From positions 1-8,304 of the forward strand of contig DNBZ01000294.1 of assembly GCA_003484585.1 (NCBI GenBank): a stretch of 8,304 nt of DNA, written 5' to 3'. The position numbers and the translations under genes are program-made. This stretch comes from Bacteroidota bacterium. GTDB lineage: Bacteria; Bacteroidota; Bacteroidia; NS11-12g; UBA9320. Below are positions 1-6,098 of this stretch, in pieces (the first letter of the stretch is position 1; each line of letters opens with the position of its first letter). The notes beneath the pieces are model-generated. The model had not been told where the DNA came from and did not search any database. It saw nothing but the letters and a program-made list of their open reading frames with translations.

Positions 1-154
1 CGTCATTTACCTAGCAGAGTACCTCTATTTACTTGTAAAACTTAAAAACCACCAAGCGGCTTATCTGGCTATACGTTTCGAAAAAGAAGCGTACCAAAAC
101 GAAACTAACTTGAACTACCTAGACCAGCGAAAGTCTTGGTCTATGTGGCGTTAG
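1..154 (+). CDS. C-terminal end of a small conserved Bacteroidota protein (partial, cut by the window edge)
   Basis: A + strand frame is open from base 2 to a TAG stop at 152-154 and gives the last 50 residues of a protein whose start lies outside the window. The visible tail runs from an aromatic, leucine-rich stretch (VIYLAEYLYLL) through AAYLAIRFEKEAYQNE to NLNYLDQRKSWSMWR. The pattern 'IxFExEAYxNExxLNYLxxRK' resembles the C-terminus of a family of short Bacteroidota proteins that I recall carrying an upstream 'HExxHxxQ'-like motif, as in small zinc-peptidase-like proteins. That N-terminal part is not in the window, so the functional link is from memory and unproven. The gene converges on the next one with only 6 bp between stop codons. 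The reading frame is convincing from composition and ending, but the product is unknown. Confidence 0.6.
   Translation, partial: VIYLAEYLYLLVKLKNHQAAYLAIRFEKEAYQNETNLNYLDQRKSWSMWR
120..143. repeat. Short perfect inverted repeat capped by a possible GNRA tetraloop
   Basis: TAGACCA (120-126) and TGGTCTA (137-143) are perfect inverted copies. In the + strand transcript the intervening bases could add G-U and C-G pairs closing a GAAA tetraloop, with a two-base bulge. It lies in the last codons of the + strand gene and just past the stop of the convergent gene. It could act as a 3' end stabiliser or a terminator-like structure for either transcript, but neither strand has a following T-run, so a classical intrinsic terminator is not supported. 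Confidence 0.35.
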
Positions 155-160
155 CTTTAC

Positions 161-1192
161 CTAGAAGTGATACGTTACCTTGGTTTTATATAGATTAGAA
201 TCTGCGGTTTGTCTAGGCCCTATTATATACGACTCTATCACCGGCTGTTGAATTTTCCTATAGGTAGAATCTATCCAAGCATTAAGGTCATTATGCGTTT
301 TATATCCTTTGGAATATCCACCTACGTAAGTACACGAAATATTATCTGCCGCTAGCCATGCCGTATCCGAGCCCAAAATCACCTTTCTAGTTATTTGACT
401 CGTCTCGCTAGATGTAGGAATAGCAGCAACTACATTGGCCTTATTATTTACCATATCCCAGGAGTATATGAGTCCTGTAGCTGATCCAATAGCGGCCACT
501 CCTTCTATTTGAGCGTGAGTATATAACTGACTATATCCATTTGCCATAAACAAATCTATTTTGTCCAGTGGCAGCTCATCTGCTCGTATGCCAATGTACG
601 CTCTGCCAAATACTGTAAGATTTTCGATAAGTCTGCTTTGCGATTCTTCATCACTCAAAGTAGATTCGCATTCATACTTTAAGTTTTGTAAGCCAAGCTC
701 TAACTTAAGACCGAGGGGTTGCTTCATAAAATAATTTAATAATCTATGCGGGTAGTCCATTTCAGAAATCATAGACCAGGTTAAAACCGTCTGAGATCCT
801 TGCTCCTTTAGCGTGAAAAGGCCGTGACCTGCACTTTTTTGATTAGTGATGTTTAAATCCATGTCAAAGACTATTTCTTGATTTACTTTTAAGCCTATAA
901 CTTGAACCCTCCCAGATTTTAAATCAGGGTTATTAGATTTCCAAGAAAAACCATAGTCGCTACTTCTTACCGACCCATTGTAATTTCTTGTTTGTATGCT
1001 ATCGATAGCAAACCAAGGGTCCCAATCTTGCCATTTTCTAAGATCTACTAAATATCTGTATACTACTTCTGACTCCTTGTCTATAGTCACCTTACGACTT
1101 ACTGCCATTTTACTAGGGGCAAACAGAGCTGCAAGTAGTGTTGCCACTACCATAATTAATATAAAATATAGAACACCTTTTAAAACCTTCAT
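161..1192 (-). CDS. Membrane-anchored SRPBCC protein with C-terminal GyrI-like domain
   Basis: The 343-residue protein starts with a short basic end and one hydrophobic helix (about residues 4-24, LYFILIMVVATLLAALF), which should tether it to the cytoplasmic membrane. Residues about 33-175 look like an SRPBCC (START/polyketide-cyclase-like) hydrophobic-ligand fold: the start 'VSRKVTIDKESEVVYRYL' followed by 'WQDWDPW' is typical. Residues about 195-343 resemble the GyrI-like small-molecule-binding domain, with the ending 'QPVIESYIIGP' and a final beta strand 'KTKVTYHF'. This two-domain arrangement is, from memory, common in Bacteroidota and has no assigned function; binding of a lipid or small ligand is inferred. 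No catalytic residues can be named. The ATG at 1192 places the membrane helix directly at the N-terminus, which supports this start. It is transcribed away from the isomerase-pgk pair and converges on the left-edge gene. Confidence 0.85.
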   Translation of the reverse strand: MKVLKGVLYFILIMVVATLLAALFAPSKMAVSRKVTIDKESEVVYRYLVDLRKWQDWDPWFAIDSIQTRNYNGSVRSSDYGFSWKSNNPDLKSGRVQVIGLKVNQEIVFDMDLNITNQKSAGHGLFTLKEQGSQTVLTWSMISEMDYPHRLLNYFMKQPLGLKLELGLQNLKYECESTLSDEESQSRLIENLTVFGRAYIGIRADELPLDKIDLFMANGYSQLYTHAQIEGVAAIGSATGLIYSWDMVNNKANVVAAIPTSSETSQITRKVILGSDTAWLAADNISCTYVGGYSKGYKTHNDLNAWIDSTYRKIQQPVIESYIIGPRQTADSNLYKTKVTYHF

Positions 1193-1209
1193 GCTTCGTA
1201 TTTATTAGT

Positions 1210-1217
1210 CAAATGAA
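1210..1217 (-). promoter_or_regulatory. Possible -7 element for the SRPBCC gene
   Basis: Read on the - strand, TTCATTTG lies 17 bases upstream of the ATG and matches the Bacteroidota -7 consensus TAnnTTTG at all but one fixed position. I do not see a well-spaced -33 TTTG element, so this is a weak candidate. Confidence 0.25.
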
Positions 1218-1313
1218 CTACCATTATTTTACAACTACAAGCAGCAGCGTGAAGATAATCTCTGAAAAATAAAAGAGTTCAACCGAATTAACTGCAAAAA
1301 TGCCATAGATTCA

Positions 1314-1321
1314 TAAATTTG
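1314..1321 (+). promoter_or_regulatory. Bacteroidota-type -7 promoter element for the isomerase-pgk pair
   Basis: TAAATTTG matches TAnnTTTG, the -7 consensus of the primary sigma factor in Bacteroidota, at every fixed position. It lies 20 bases before the ATG at 1342, which predicts a short untranslated leader. A matching -33 TTTG is not obvious upstream. The leader (AATATTATAAAACAAGCAT) has no Shine-Dalgarno sequence but is A-rich, which is usual in this phylum. Confidence 0.55.
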
Positions 1322-1341
1322 CAATATTATAAAACAAGCAT

Positions 1342-2073
1342 ATGAAGAAGATATTTTTAAGCTTACTAATAATCCCCGTAGCATTCTTATCTAGTTGCTC
1401 GCCTGCTAATAGCAAGGATTCTAAAGTAGAAGAGATGGCTGCACAAGAAGTGGCAGCGGATAAAATAATAGCCGAAGACACTACTGTAATAACAAATAAA
1501 ATAAACACCGAAAATATGGAAAATGGACTTTATGCCAAAATGAATACTTCGAAAGGAAGTATGTTAATTCAACTTGAGTTTGAAAAAGCTCCTTTAACAG
1601 TAGCTAACTTTGTGGGACTTGCAGAGGGAACTATAGAGAACACTCACAAACCATTGGGAGAGCCTTACTACAACGGCATTACTTTTCACAGAGTTATTCC
1701 TAATTTTATGATACAAGGTGGCGATCCACAAGGTATGGGAATGGGCGGCCCAGGGTACAAGTTTAAAGATGAGTTTCACCCAGATCTAAAACACTCAGAA
1801 CCAGGCATGTTGTCTATGGCTAATGCAGGGCCGGGCACTAATGGTAGCCAGTTTTTCTTAACGGTAGCTCCTACGCCTCACTTAGATGGCAGACACGCTA
1901 TTTTTGGCAAGGTAATAGAAGGGATGAGCGTAGCTTACGATATAGCTGGAGCTCCTAAAGATGGAAGAGATATGCCTACTGACCCTATCTTTATCCTAAC
2001 CCTTGACATAGTAAGAGTAGGTGACGCTGCAGAAAAATTTGATGCTGCTAAAACTTTTGCTTCATTAAAGTAA
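1342..2073 (+). CDS. Cyclophilin-type peptidyl-prolyl cis-trans isomerase, lipoprotein
   Basis: This 243-residue protein is predicted to catalyse cis-trans isomerisation of prolyl peptide bonds and to assist folding of exported proteins. It begins with a lipoprotein signal: MKK, a hydrophobic core, and the lipobox LSSC with Cys19 as the lipid-modified residue. A charged, Ala/Glu-rich linker (about 20-60) precedes the cyclophilin domain (about 62-230). The family motifs are present: [15 protein letters not shown] (115-129, with the catalytic-type Arg117 and Gln125), [16 protein letters not shown] (159-174) and [12 protein letters not shown] (180-191). The position equivalent to Trp121 of human cyclophilin A is His180, as in many bacterial cyclophilins, which are often less sensitive to cyclosporin. 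The final A of its TAA stop is the first base of the pgk start codon, so the two are probably co-transcribed. The protein should sit on the periplasmic side of a membrane; which membrane cannot be told. Confidence 0.93.
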   Translation: MKKIFLSLLIIPVAFLSSCSPANSKDSKVEEMAAQEVAADKIIAEDTTVITNKINTENMENGLYAKMNTSKGSMLIQLEFEKAPLTVANFVGLAEGTIENTHKPLGEPYYNGITFHRVIPNFMIQGGDPQGMGMGGPGYKFKDEFHPDLKHSEPGMLSMANAGPGTNGSQFFLTVAPTPHLDGRHAIFGKVIEGMSVAYDIAGAPKDGRDMPTDPIFILTLDIVRVGDAAEKFDAAKTFASLK

Positions 2074-3260
2074 TGAAGACTGTAGATTCTTATGATTTTG
2101 GTGGCAAGCGTGCTTTGGTACGTGTAGATTTTAATGTGCCGCTTAGCGATACTCTTGAAATAACTGATGACAGCCGAATAACTGCTGCTCTACCAACAAT
2201 TAAAAAGATATTGAGCGATGGAGGTTCTGTAGTACTTATGTCTCACCTTGGTAGACCAAAGAACGGTCCAGAGAACAAATTCTCATTAATTCATCTCGTA
2301 CCTCTTCTTGAGAAACTCACTAATGCATATGTTGAGTTTTCGAATAATTGTATTGGCGACCAAGCTTTAAGCAAAAGTAAAAACCTAGAGCCTGGTTCTA
2401 TTCATTTACTGGAAAATCTTAGGTTTCACTATCAAGAAACAGAAGGTGACACAAGCTTTGCTAAAAAACTTGCGGCACATGGCAATATATATGTGAACGA
2501 TGCCTTTGGCACCGCACACAGAGCACACGCTAGTACAGCTATAGTAGCTCAGTACTTTGAGGATAAGTGTTTTGGCTATCTTATGGCCAAAGAAGTAGCC
2601 AATGCTAAAAAGCTAATGAGCAATCCTGAAAGACCATTTACTGCTATAGTAGGAGGTGCCAAGGTGAGCGACAAGATTCTTATCATAGAAAATCTGCTCA
2701 ACATAGCAGACCACATTATTATAGGTGGTGGTATGGCGTATACTTTCTCTGTGGCTCAGGGTGGCACTATTGGTGACTCTCTTTTCGAAGCTGACAGAGT
2801 AGAAAAATGTGCCGAAATATTAGCTAAAGCTACTGAAAAAGGTGTGCACATACACTTACCTGCGGATAATGTATGTGCAGATGCTTTTAGTAATGACGCC
2901 AATCAGCAGCTCTGTGCTAGTGGAGAAATACCTGATGGATGGATGGGGCTAGACATAGGAGAGAAGGCTATAGCAGCCTTCTCTGATGTGCTACTCAACT
3001 CTAAAACCATACTTTGGAATGGACCGATGGGCGTGTTTGAAATGCCAAGCTACGAAAATGGAACCAAAGCGATAGCTCAAGCTGTAGCAGACGCTACTAA
3101 AGCTGGTGCATTCTCACTCATAGGCGGTGGTGATAGCAGTGCTGCGGTAAAGAAGTTCGGTTTTACCGATGACGTAAGCTATGTATCTACAGGCGGTGGT
3201 GCTTTACTTGAGTTTTTCGAGGGTAAAGAGCTCCCTGGGATAGTTGCTGTAGAAGGATAG
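2073..3260 (+). CDS. pgk: Phosphoglycerate kinase
   Basis: This is the glycolytic enzyme that transfers phosphate from 1,3-bisphosphoglycerate to ADP, giving 3-phosphoglycerate and ATP; it is cytoplasmic and reversible in gluconeogenesis. At 395 residues it has the normal bacterial length. The N-terminal substrate domain shows RVDFNVP (17-23, with Asp19 and Asn21), Arg35, SHLGRP (57-62), ENLRF (114-118, Arg117) and AHRAHAS (148-154, Arg150). The nucleotide domain shows VGGAKVSDKI (193-202, Lys197 and Lys201), WNGPMGVFE (315-323), GGGDSSAA (351-358) and STGGGA (372-377). All key residues are intact. It overlaps the isomerase stop codon by one base (TAATG), so translation is probably coupled by stop-start reinitiation. 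No other glycolytic gene is next to it. A weak terminator follows the gene. Confidence 0.98.
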   Translation: MKTVDSYDFGGKRALVRVDFNVPLSDTLEITDDSRITAALPTIKKILSDGGSVVLMSHLGRPKNGPENKFSLIHLVPLLEKLTNAYVEFSNNCIGDQALSKSKNLEPGSIHLLENLRFHYQETEGDTSFAKKLAAHGNIYVNDAFGTAHRAHASTAIVAQYFEDKCFGYLMAKEVANAKKLMSNPERPFTAIVGGAKVSDKILIIENLLNIADHIIIGGGMAYTFSVAQGGTIGDSLFEADRVEKCAEILAKATEKGVHIHLPADNVCADAFSNDANQQLCASGEIPDGWMGLDIGEKAIAAFSDVLLNSKTILWNGPMGVFEMPSYENGTKAIAQAVADATKAGAFSLIGGGDSSAAVKKFGFTDDVSYVSTGGGALLEFFEGKELPGIVAVEG

Positions 3261-3302
3261 TGAAAACCTGCCTAGGGGCGTATACCAATAAAATATCAAA
3301 AC

Positions 3303-3331
3303 GGAATCTCGAAGGGGGTTTCATTTTTTTT
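3303..3331 (+). terminator. Weak intrinsic terminator candidate after pgk
   Basis: GGAATC (3303-3308) can pair with GGTTTC (3317-3322) through four Watson-Crick and two G-U pairs in RNA, around an eight-base loop. A run of eight T follows at 3324-3331, and the A-rich bases before the stem could extend pairing into that run. It starts 42 bases after the pgk stop. The stem is weak, so confidence is limited. No comparable structure with a T-run is visible for the convergent gene on the other strand. Confidence 0.4.
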
Positions 3332-3359
3332 AAATGCATTACTAGTATCCTTCTAAGGC

Positions 3360-4886
3360 TTAAGTTTCATAGAGAATTCTATGACCCAACCCTCTTTCGC
3401 TTATCACTTGTGAGATAGTTTTATTACTAAGTTTACTATCTAGCCAGCTTATGACATCAAAGTAGAAAAAAGGACGTTGCTCAAATTTGTTTTGAGCTAC
3501 AACCACAAGTGCCATACGCAGGTTCTGTAACTCATTTTGAATATTTGCCTCTGGTAACCGAGCACATATTCGAAGGAAATTCATGATTTCTTTCTGAAAT
3601 GCATTCAGCTGCTTATTTCTTGCTAAGTAGCTATAAACACTCCTGATGTTTTCATAAATATAGACATCCTCTCTCAACTCAAATAAAGAAGTCAATTTAA
3701 GAATTCTAGCAAATGTTTGTAAATCTGAGCGACCCGTTATAGCCTTAGAAAAAATAATTTTATCCAAAAATTGAATACAACTATTGAAATCACCTTGACC
3801 AAAATAGACACAAGCTGCTTTGTAGTTTATTCCATTAATAAAACTTGCATCTAACTGTCTATTATAGAAATCCAACGCCTTTCTGTGGGAATTAAGCACC
3901 TCTATTGCACCTTCAAAATCACCCTTAACAATATGAAAATTTAGCGTGTGAGTAAGCAAGTACTTGAACTGAATAACTTCAAGCAATTTTCTGTTTTGCA
4001 AGCTTGGCTTAAAGACTATGCCTTTAAATTCTTGAATTAGTAATCGATATTTCTCTCCTGCATTTAGTCTAAATAGACACAGTAACTGGTAGTTAAGCAA
4101 CTTTAAATATACCTCTTCATAGTAAGACTGCAATTTTTCGCGTTTGTAAATATGAACTAGAGTCGTGGCATATTTATATGCTAAAATAAAGTTTCGCTGT
4201 ATATAGTGATATTGGTATAACAGTCGATTATATACGATTTTGTCATACAGTGAGAGTTCGGAGTAATTGATTGAATCCACTACAGACTTGGTTTGAGCCT
4301 CAATTGTTTTATACTCATCTAAATCTCTACTAAACCTTTTGGTTAAATAAAATTTACGTAGATGAAGGTATTCTCTCTTTAATGAGGCAGTAAATGGTTG
4401 CACCTCATCACTAAACATATATTGACCAATAGCCTCCTCGCCTGCTAGTATTTCAAAATAATAGGACTCTTCATCTACTAACACAGCATTACTCAATAAG
4501 CTATTGTTTGCCTTGTACTCCAATGCCTTATAACGCCACTTGTTAGCTTGTTCAGCAAGATTTAGACCCTTTAGGATAGAATAGTTTTTGATCATTGATC
4601 TGTAAACATCAAAAGGAGTCTCTGTTTGAATGTGTTTTAAATGATCTAGAATTTTGACATACAGTTCGTTTTGAATATTTGCCACTTGACTCGTCTTAAT
4701 ATTAGTAAGGGAGGATTTCACTTGTGCATAGTCTCTCTTGCCATCCCTTAGTATAGCAAAATATAATTGAACATAGAGATAATCACAAAATGGAGGATAT
4801 GACCATTTGCGTGATAAGAATAGTCTCTGTGATTTATTCAAAGCATAGACTAACTCAACAAGGCTGTTTTTTGATTTATAATTCAT
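3360..4886 (-). CDS. TPR-like helical-repeat protein of unknown function
   Basis: The 508-residue protein has no signal peptide or membrane segment and looks almost entirely alpha-helical, rich in Leu, Tyr, Lys and Arg. It begins with a 'LVELVYALNKSQRLFLS' segment (9-25) resembling the 'L..SL.KSEKR.FKLF' opening of a Bacteroidota family I recall. Two TPR-like helix pairs are visible around residues 316-340 (HIVKGDFEGAIEVLNSHRK) and 353-378 (YKAACVYFGQGDFNSCIQFL). Further conserved-looking parts are SDLQTFARIL (387-396), IYENIRSVYSYLAR (410-423) and FFYFDVISWLDSKL (473-486). The family match is from memory and has no assigned role; a protein-interaction scaffold is the only reasonable inference. 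The ATG at 4886 lies within a 16 bp palindrome and follows an AT-rich region shared with the divergent KAS III gene. It is transcribed alone. Confidence 0.8.
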   Translation of the reverse strand: MNYKSKNSLVELVYALNKSQRLFLSRKWSYPPFCDYLYVQLYFAILRDGKRDYAQVKSSLTNIKTSQVANIQNELYVKILDHLKHIQTETPFDVYRSMIKNYSILKGLNLAEQANKWRYKALEYKANNSLLSNAVLVDEESYYFEILAGEEAIGQYMFSDEVQPFTASLKREYLHLRKFYLTKRFSRDLDEYKTIEAQTKSVVDSINYSELSLYDKIVYNRLLYQYHYIQRNFILAYKYATTLVHIYKREKLQSYYEEVYLKLLNYQLLCLFRLNAGEKYRLLIQEFKGIVFKPSLQNRKLLEVIQFKYLLTHTLNFHIVKGDFEGAIEVLNSHRKALDFYNRQLDASFINGINYKAACVYFGQGDFNSCIQFLDKIIFSKAITGRSDLQTFARILKLTSLFELREDVYIYENIRSVYSYLARNKQLNAFQKEIMNFLRICARLPEANIQNELQNLRMALVVVAQNKFEQRPFFYFDVISWLDSKLSNKTISQVISERGLGHRILYET

Positions 4887-4899
4887 ATAAATTTATATG
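4884..4899. promoter_or_regulatory. Perfect 16 bp palindrome over the start codon of the helical-repeat gene
   Basis: CATATAAATTTATATG reads the same on both strands, with no mismatch and no spacer. Its left end is the start codon of the - strand gene. It lies in the AT-rich divergent region between that gene and the KAS III gene. It could be an operator for a dimeric repressor or a hairpin masking the start codon. An AT-rich chance palindrome is a real alternative. The rest of the 127 bp intergenic region (4887-5013) is strongly AT-rich, and I find no clear TAnnTTTG promoter in it on either strand. Confidence 0.3.
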
Positions 4900-5013
4900 C
4901 AAACTGCTTATTACAAACTATTTATAATATTATTATTACTTTATATATCGTAATTATAACAGATTTATTAGTGCAGCAATATAATTAAAAGAACGCTATT
5001 CGTAGACTTAAAC

Positions 5014-6090
5014 ATGTCACGCATCAGATCAATAATAAAAGGTTCGGGTCACTATCTGCCATCTCTGCTAGTGAAAAATAGCTCTTTTGAAAAGAACACC
5101 TTTCACAACGAAGACGGCACTCTCTTTCCCTCTAGTAGTTCGGAGATAATTCAAAAATTTCATACCATCACCGGAATAAAGGAACGTAGATACTTAACCG
5201 AGGATCTGCAGTCTTCTGATATGGCAGCTATTGCTTCTGAAAAAGCAATATTAGATTCGGGAATAGATAGAGAGTCTATAGATCACATTATTATAGCACA
5301 TAATTTTGGAGATATACAATCGGATAAATCAATACCTGAGATGATGCCCAGCTTAGGGGCTAAGGTTAAAAATAAGTTGGGGATTAAGAATCCCAATTGC
5401 GTTTGTTATGATATAATTTTTGGTTGCCCGGGATGGGTTCAGGCTATGATACAGGCTGATGTATATATCAAAAGCGGTTATGCTAAAACCTGCTTAGTGG
5501 TAGGTACAGAAAGCTTGTCAAGAATGGTAGATGCTACGGATAGAGATGCTATGATTTTTTCTGATGGTGCAGGTGCAGTAATAGTCACGGCCCTAGAGTC
5601 TGACAAAGAGGTAGGAATAATAAATCATAGCAGCGTAACCCACGCTGCACAAGACCTTAATTACTTAGCTATGGGCGGCAGCAATAAACAAGGAGACAAC
5701 GACAACCTGTATATCAAAATGAACGGTAGAAAAATATACAACTACGCCTTACTAGAAGTCCCCAAAGCCATAAAATCCTGTCTTGACAAAGACGAATTAG
5801 TTATAGATGATATTGATAAAATACTAATTCATCAAGCCAACGAAAAAATGGATGTTGCCATCGGGAATAGGTTATATTCACTATACGGTTATGAGGAGAT
5901 GCCAAAAAATAAAATGCCTATGATTATTGATAAAATGGGCAATAACTCTGTGGCGACCGTGCCTATTCTTTATGATATGATAGATAAGGGTCTTTTACAA
6001 AATCATACATTTAAGTCAAATGAACTTATTATAATGGCATCTGTTGGTGCAGGTATGAGCATAAACGCATTTACCTACAGACTTCCTTAA
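5014..6090 (+). CDS. KAS III (FabH-like) family condensing enzyme, non-canonical subgroup
   Basis: This 358-residue thiolase-fold enzyme carries the full KAS III triad: Cys138 in FGCPGW (136-141), His273 in HQANEKMD (273-280) and Asn310 in GNNSVAT (309-315). Other family marks are TGIKERRY (53-60), FSDGAGAVI (182-190) and the ending ASVGAGMSINAF (342-353). Such enzymes condense an acyl-CoA with malonyl-ACP or malonyl-CoA. Two things separate it from housekeeping FabH: the nucleophile sits in 'GCPGW' rather than 'ACSGF', and the N-terminus has an extra segment (about 22-50, including FHNEDGTLFPSS). I recall close relatives being widespread in Bacteroidota, usually annotated only as '3-oxoacyl-ACP synthase III family'. 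It lies 8 bp upstream of HMG-CoA synthase on the same strand, so production of acetoacetyl-CoA for that enzyme is an attractive inference. A role in fatty-acid or specialised lipid synthesis is equally possible. Confidence 0.9.
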   Translation: MSRIRSIIKGSGHYLPSLLVKNSSFEKNTFHNEDGTLFPSSSSEIIQKFHTITGIKERRYLTEDLQSSDMAAIASEKAILDSGIDRESIDHIIIAHNFGDIQSDKSIPEMMPSLGAKVKNKLGIKNPNCVCYDIIFGCPGWVQAMIQADVYIKSGYAKTCLVVGTESLSRMVDATDRDAMIFSDGAGAVIVTALESDKEVGIINHSSVTHAAQDLNYLAMGGSNKQGDNDNLYIKMNGRKIYNYALLEVPKAIKSCLDKDELVIDDIDKILIHQANEKMDVAIGNRLYSLYGYEEMPKNKMPMIIDKMGNNSVATVPILYDMIDKGLLQNHTFKSNELIIMASVGAGMSINAFTYRLP

Positions 6091-6098
6091 CGGTATTC

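Noticed and set aside
996..1208. Open + strand frame of 70 codons
   Set aside because: It lies opposite the start of the SRPBCC gene, has no recognisable protein features, and the opposing frame is clearly coding.
1311..1508. Open - strand frame of 65 codons
   Set aside because: It is antisense to the signal peptide and linker of the isomerase and low in complexity; a shadow of that gene.
1594..1779. Open - strand frame of 61 codons
   Set aside because: It is antisense to the conserved cyclophilin domain and shows no family features.
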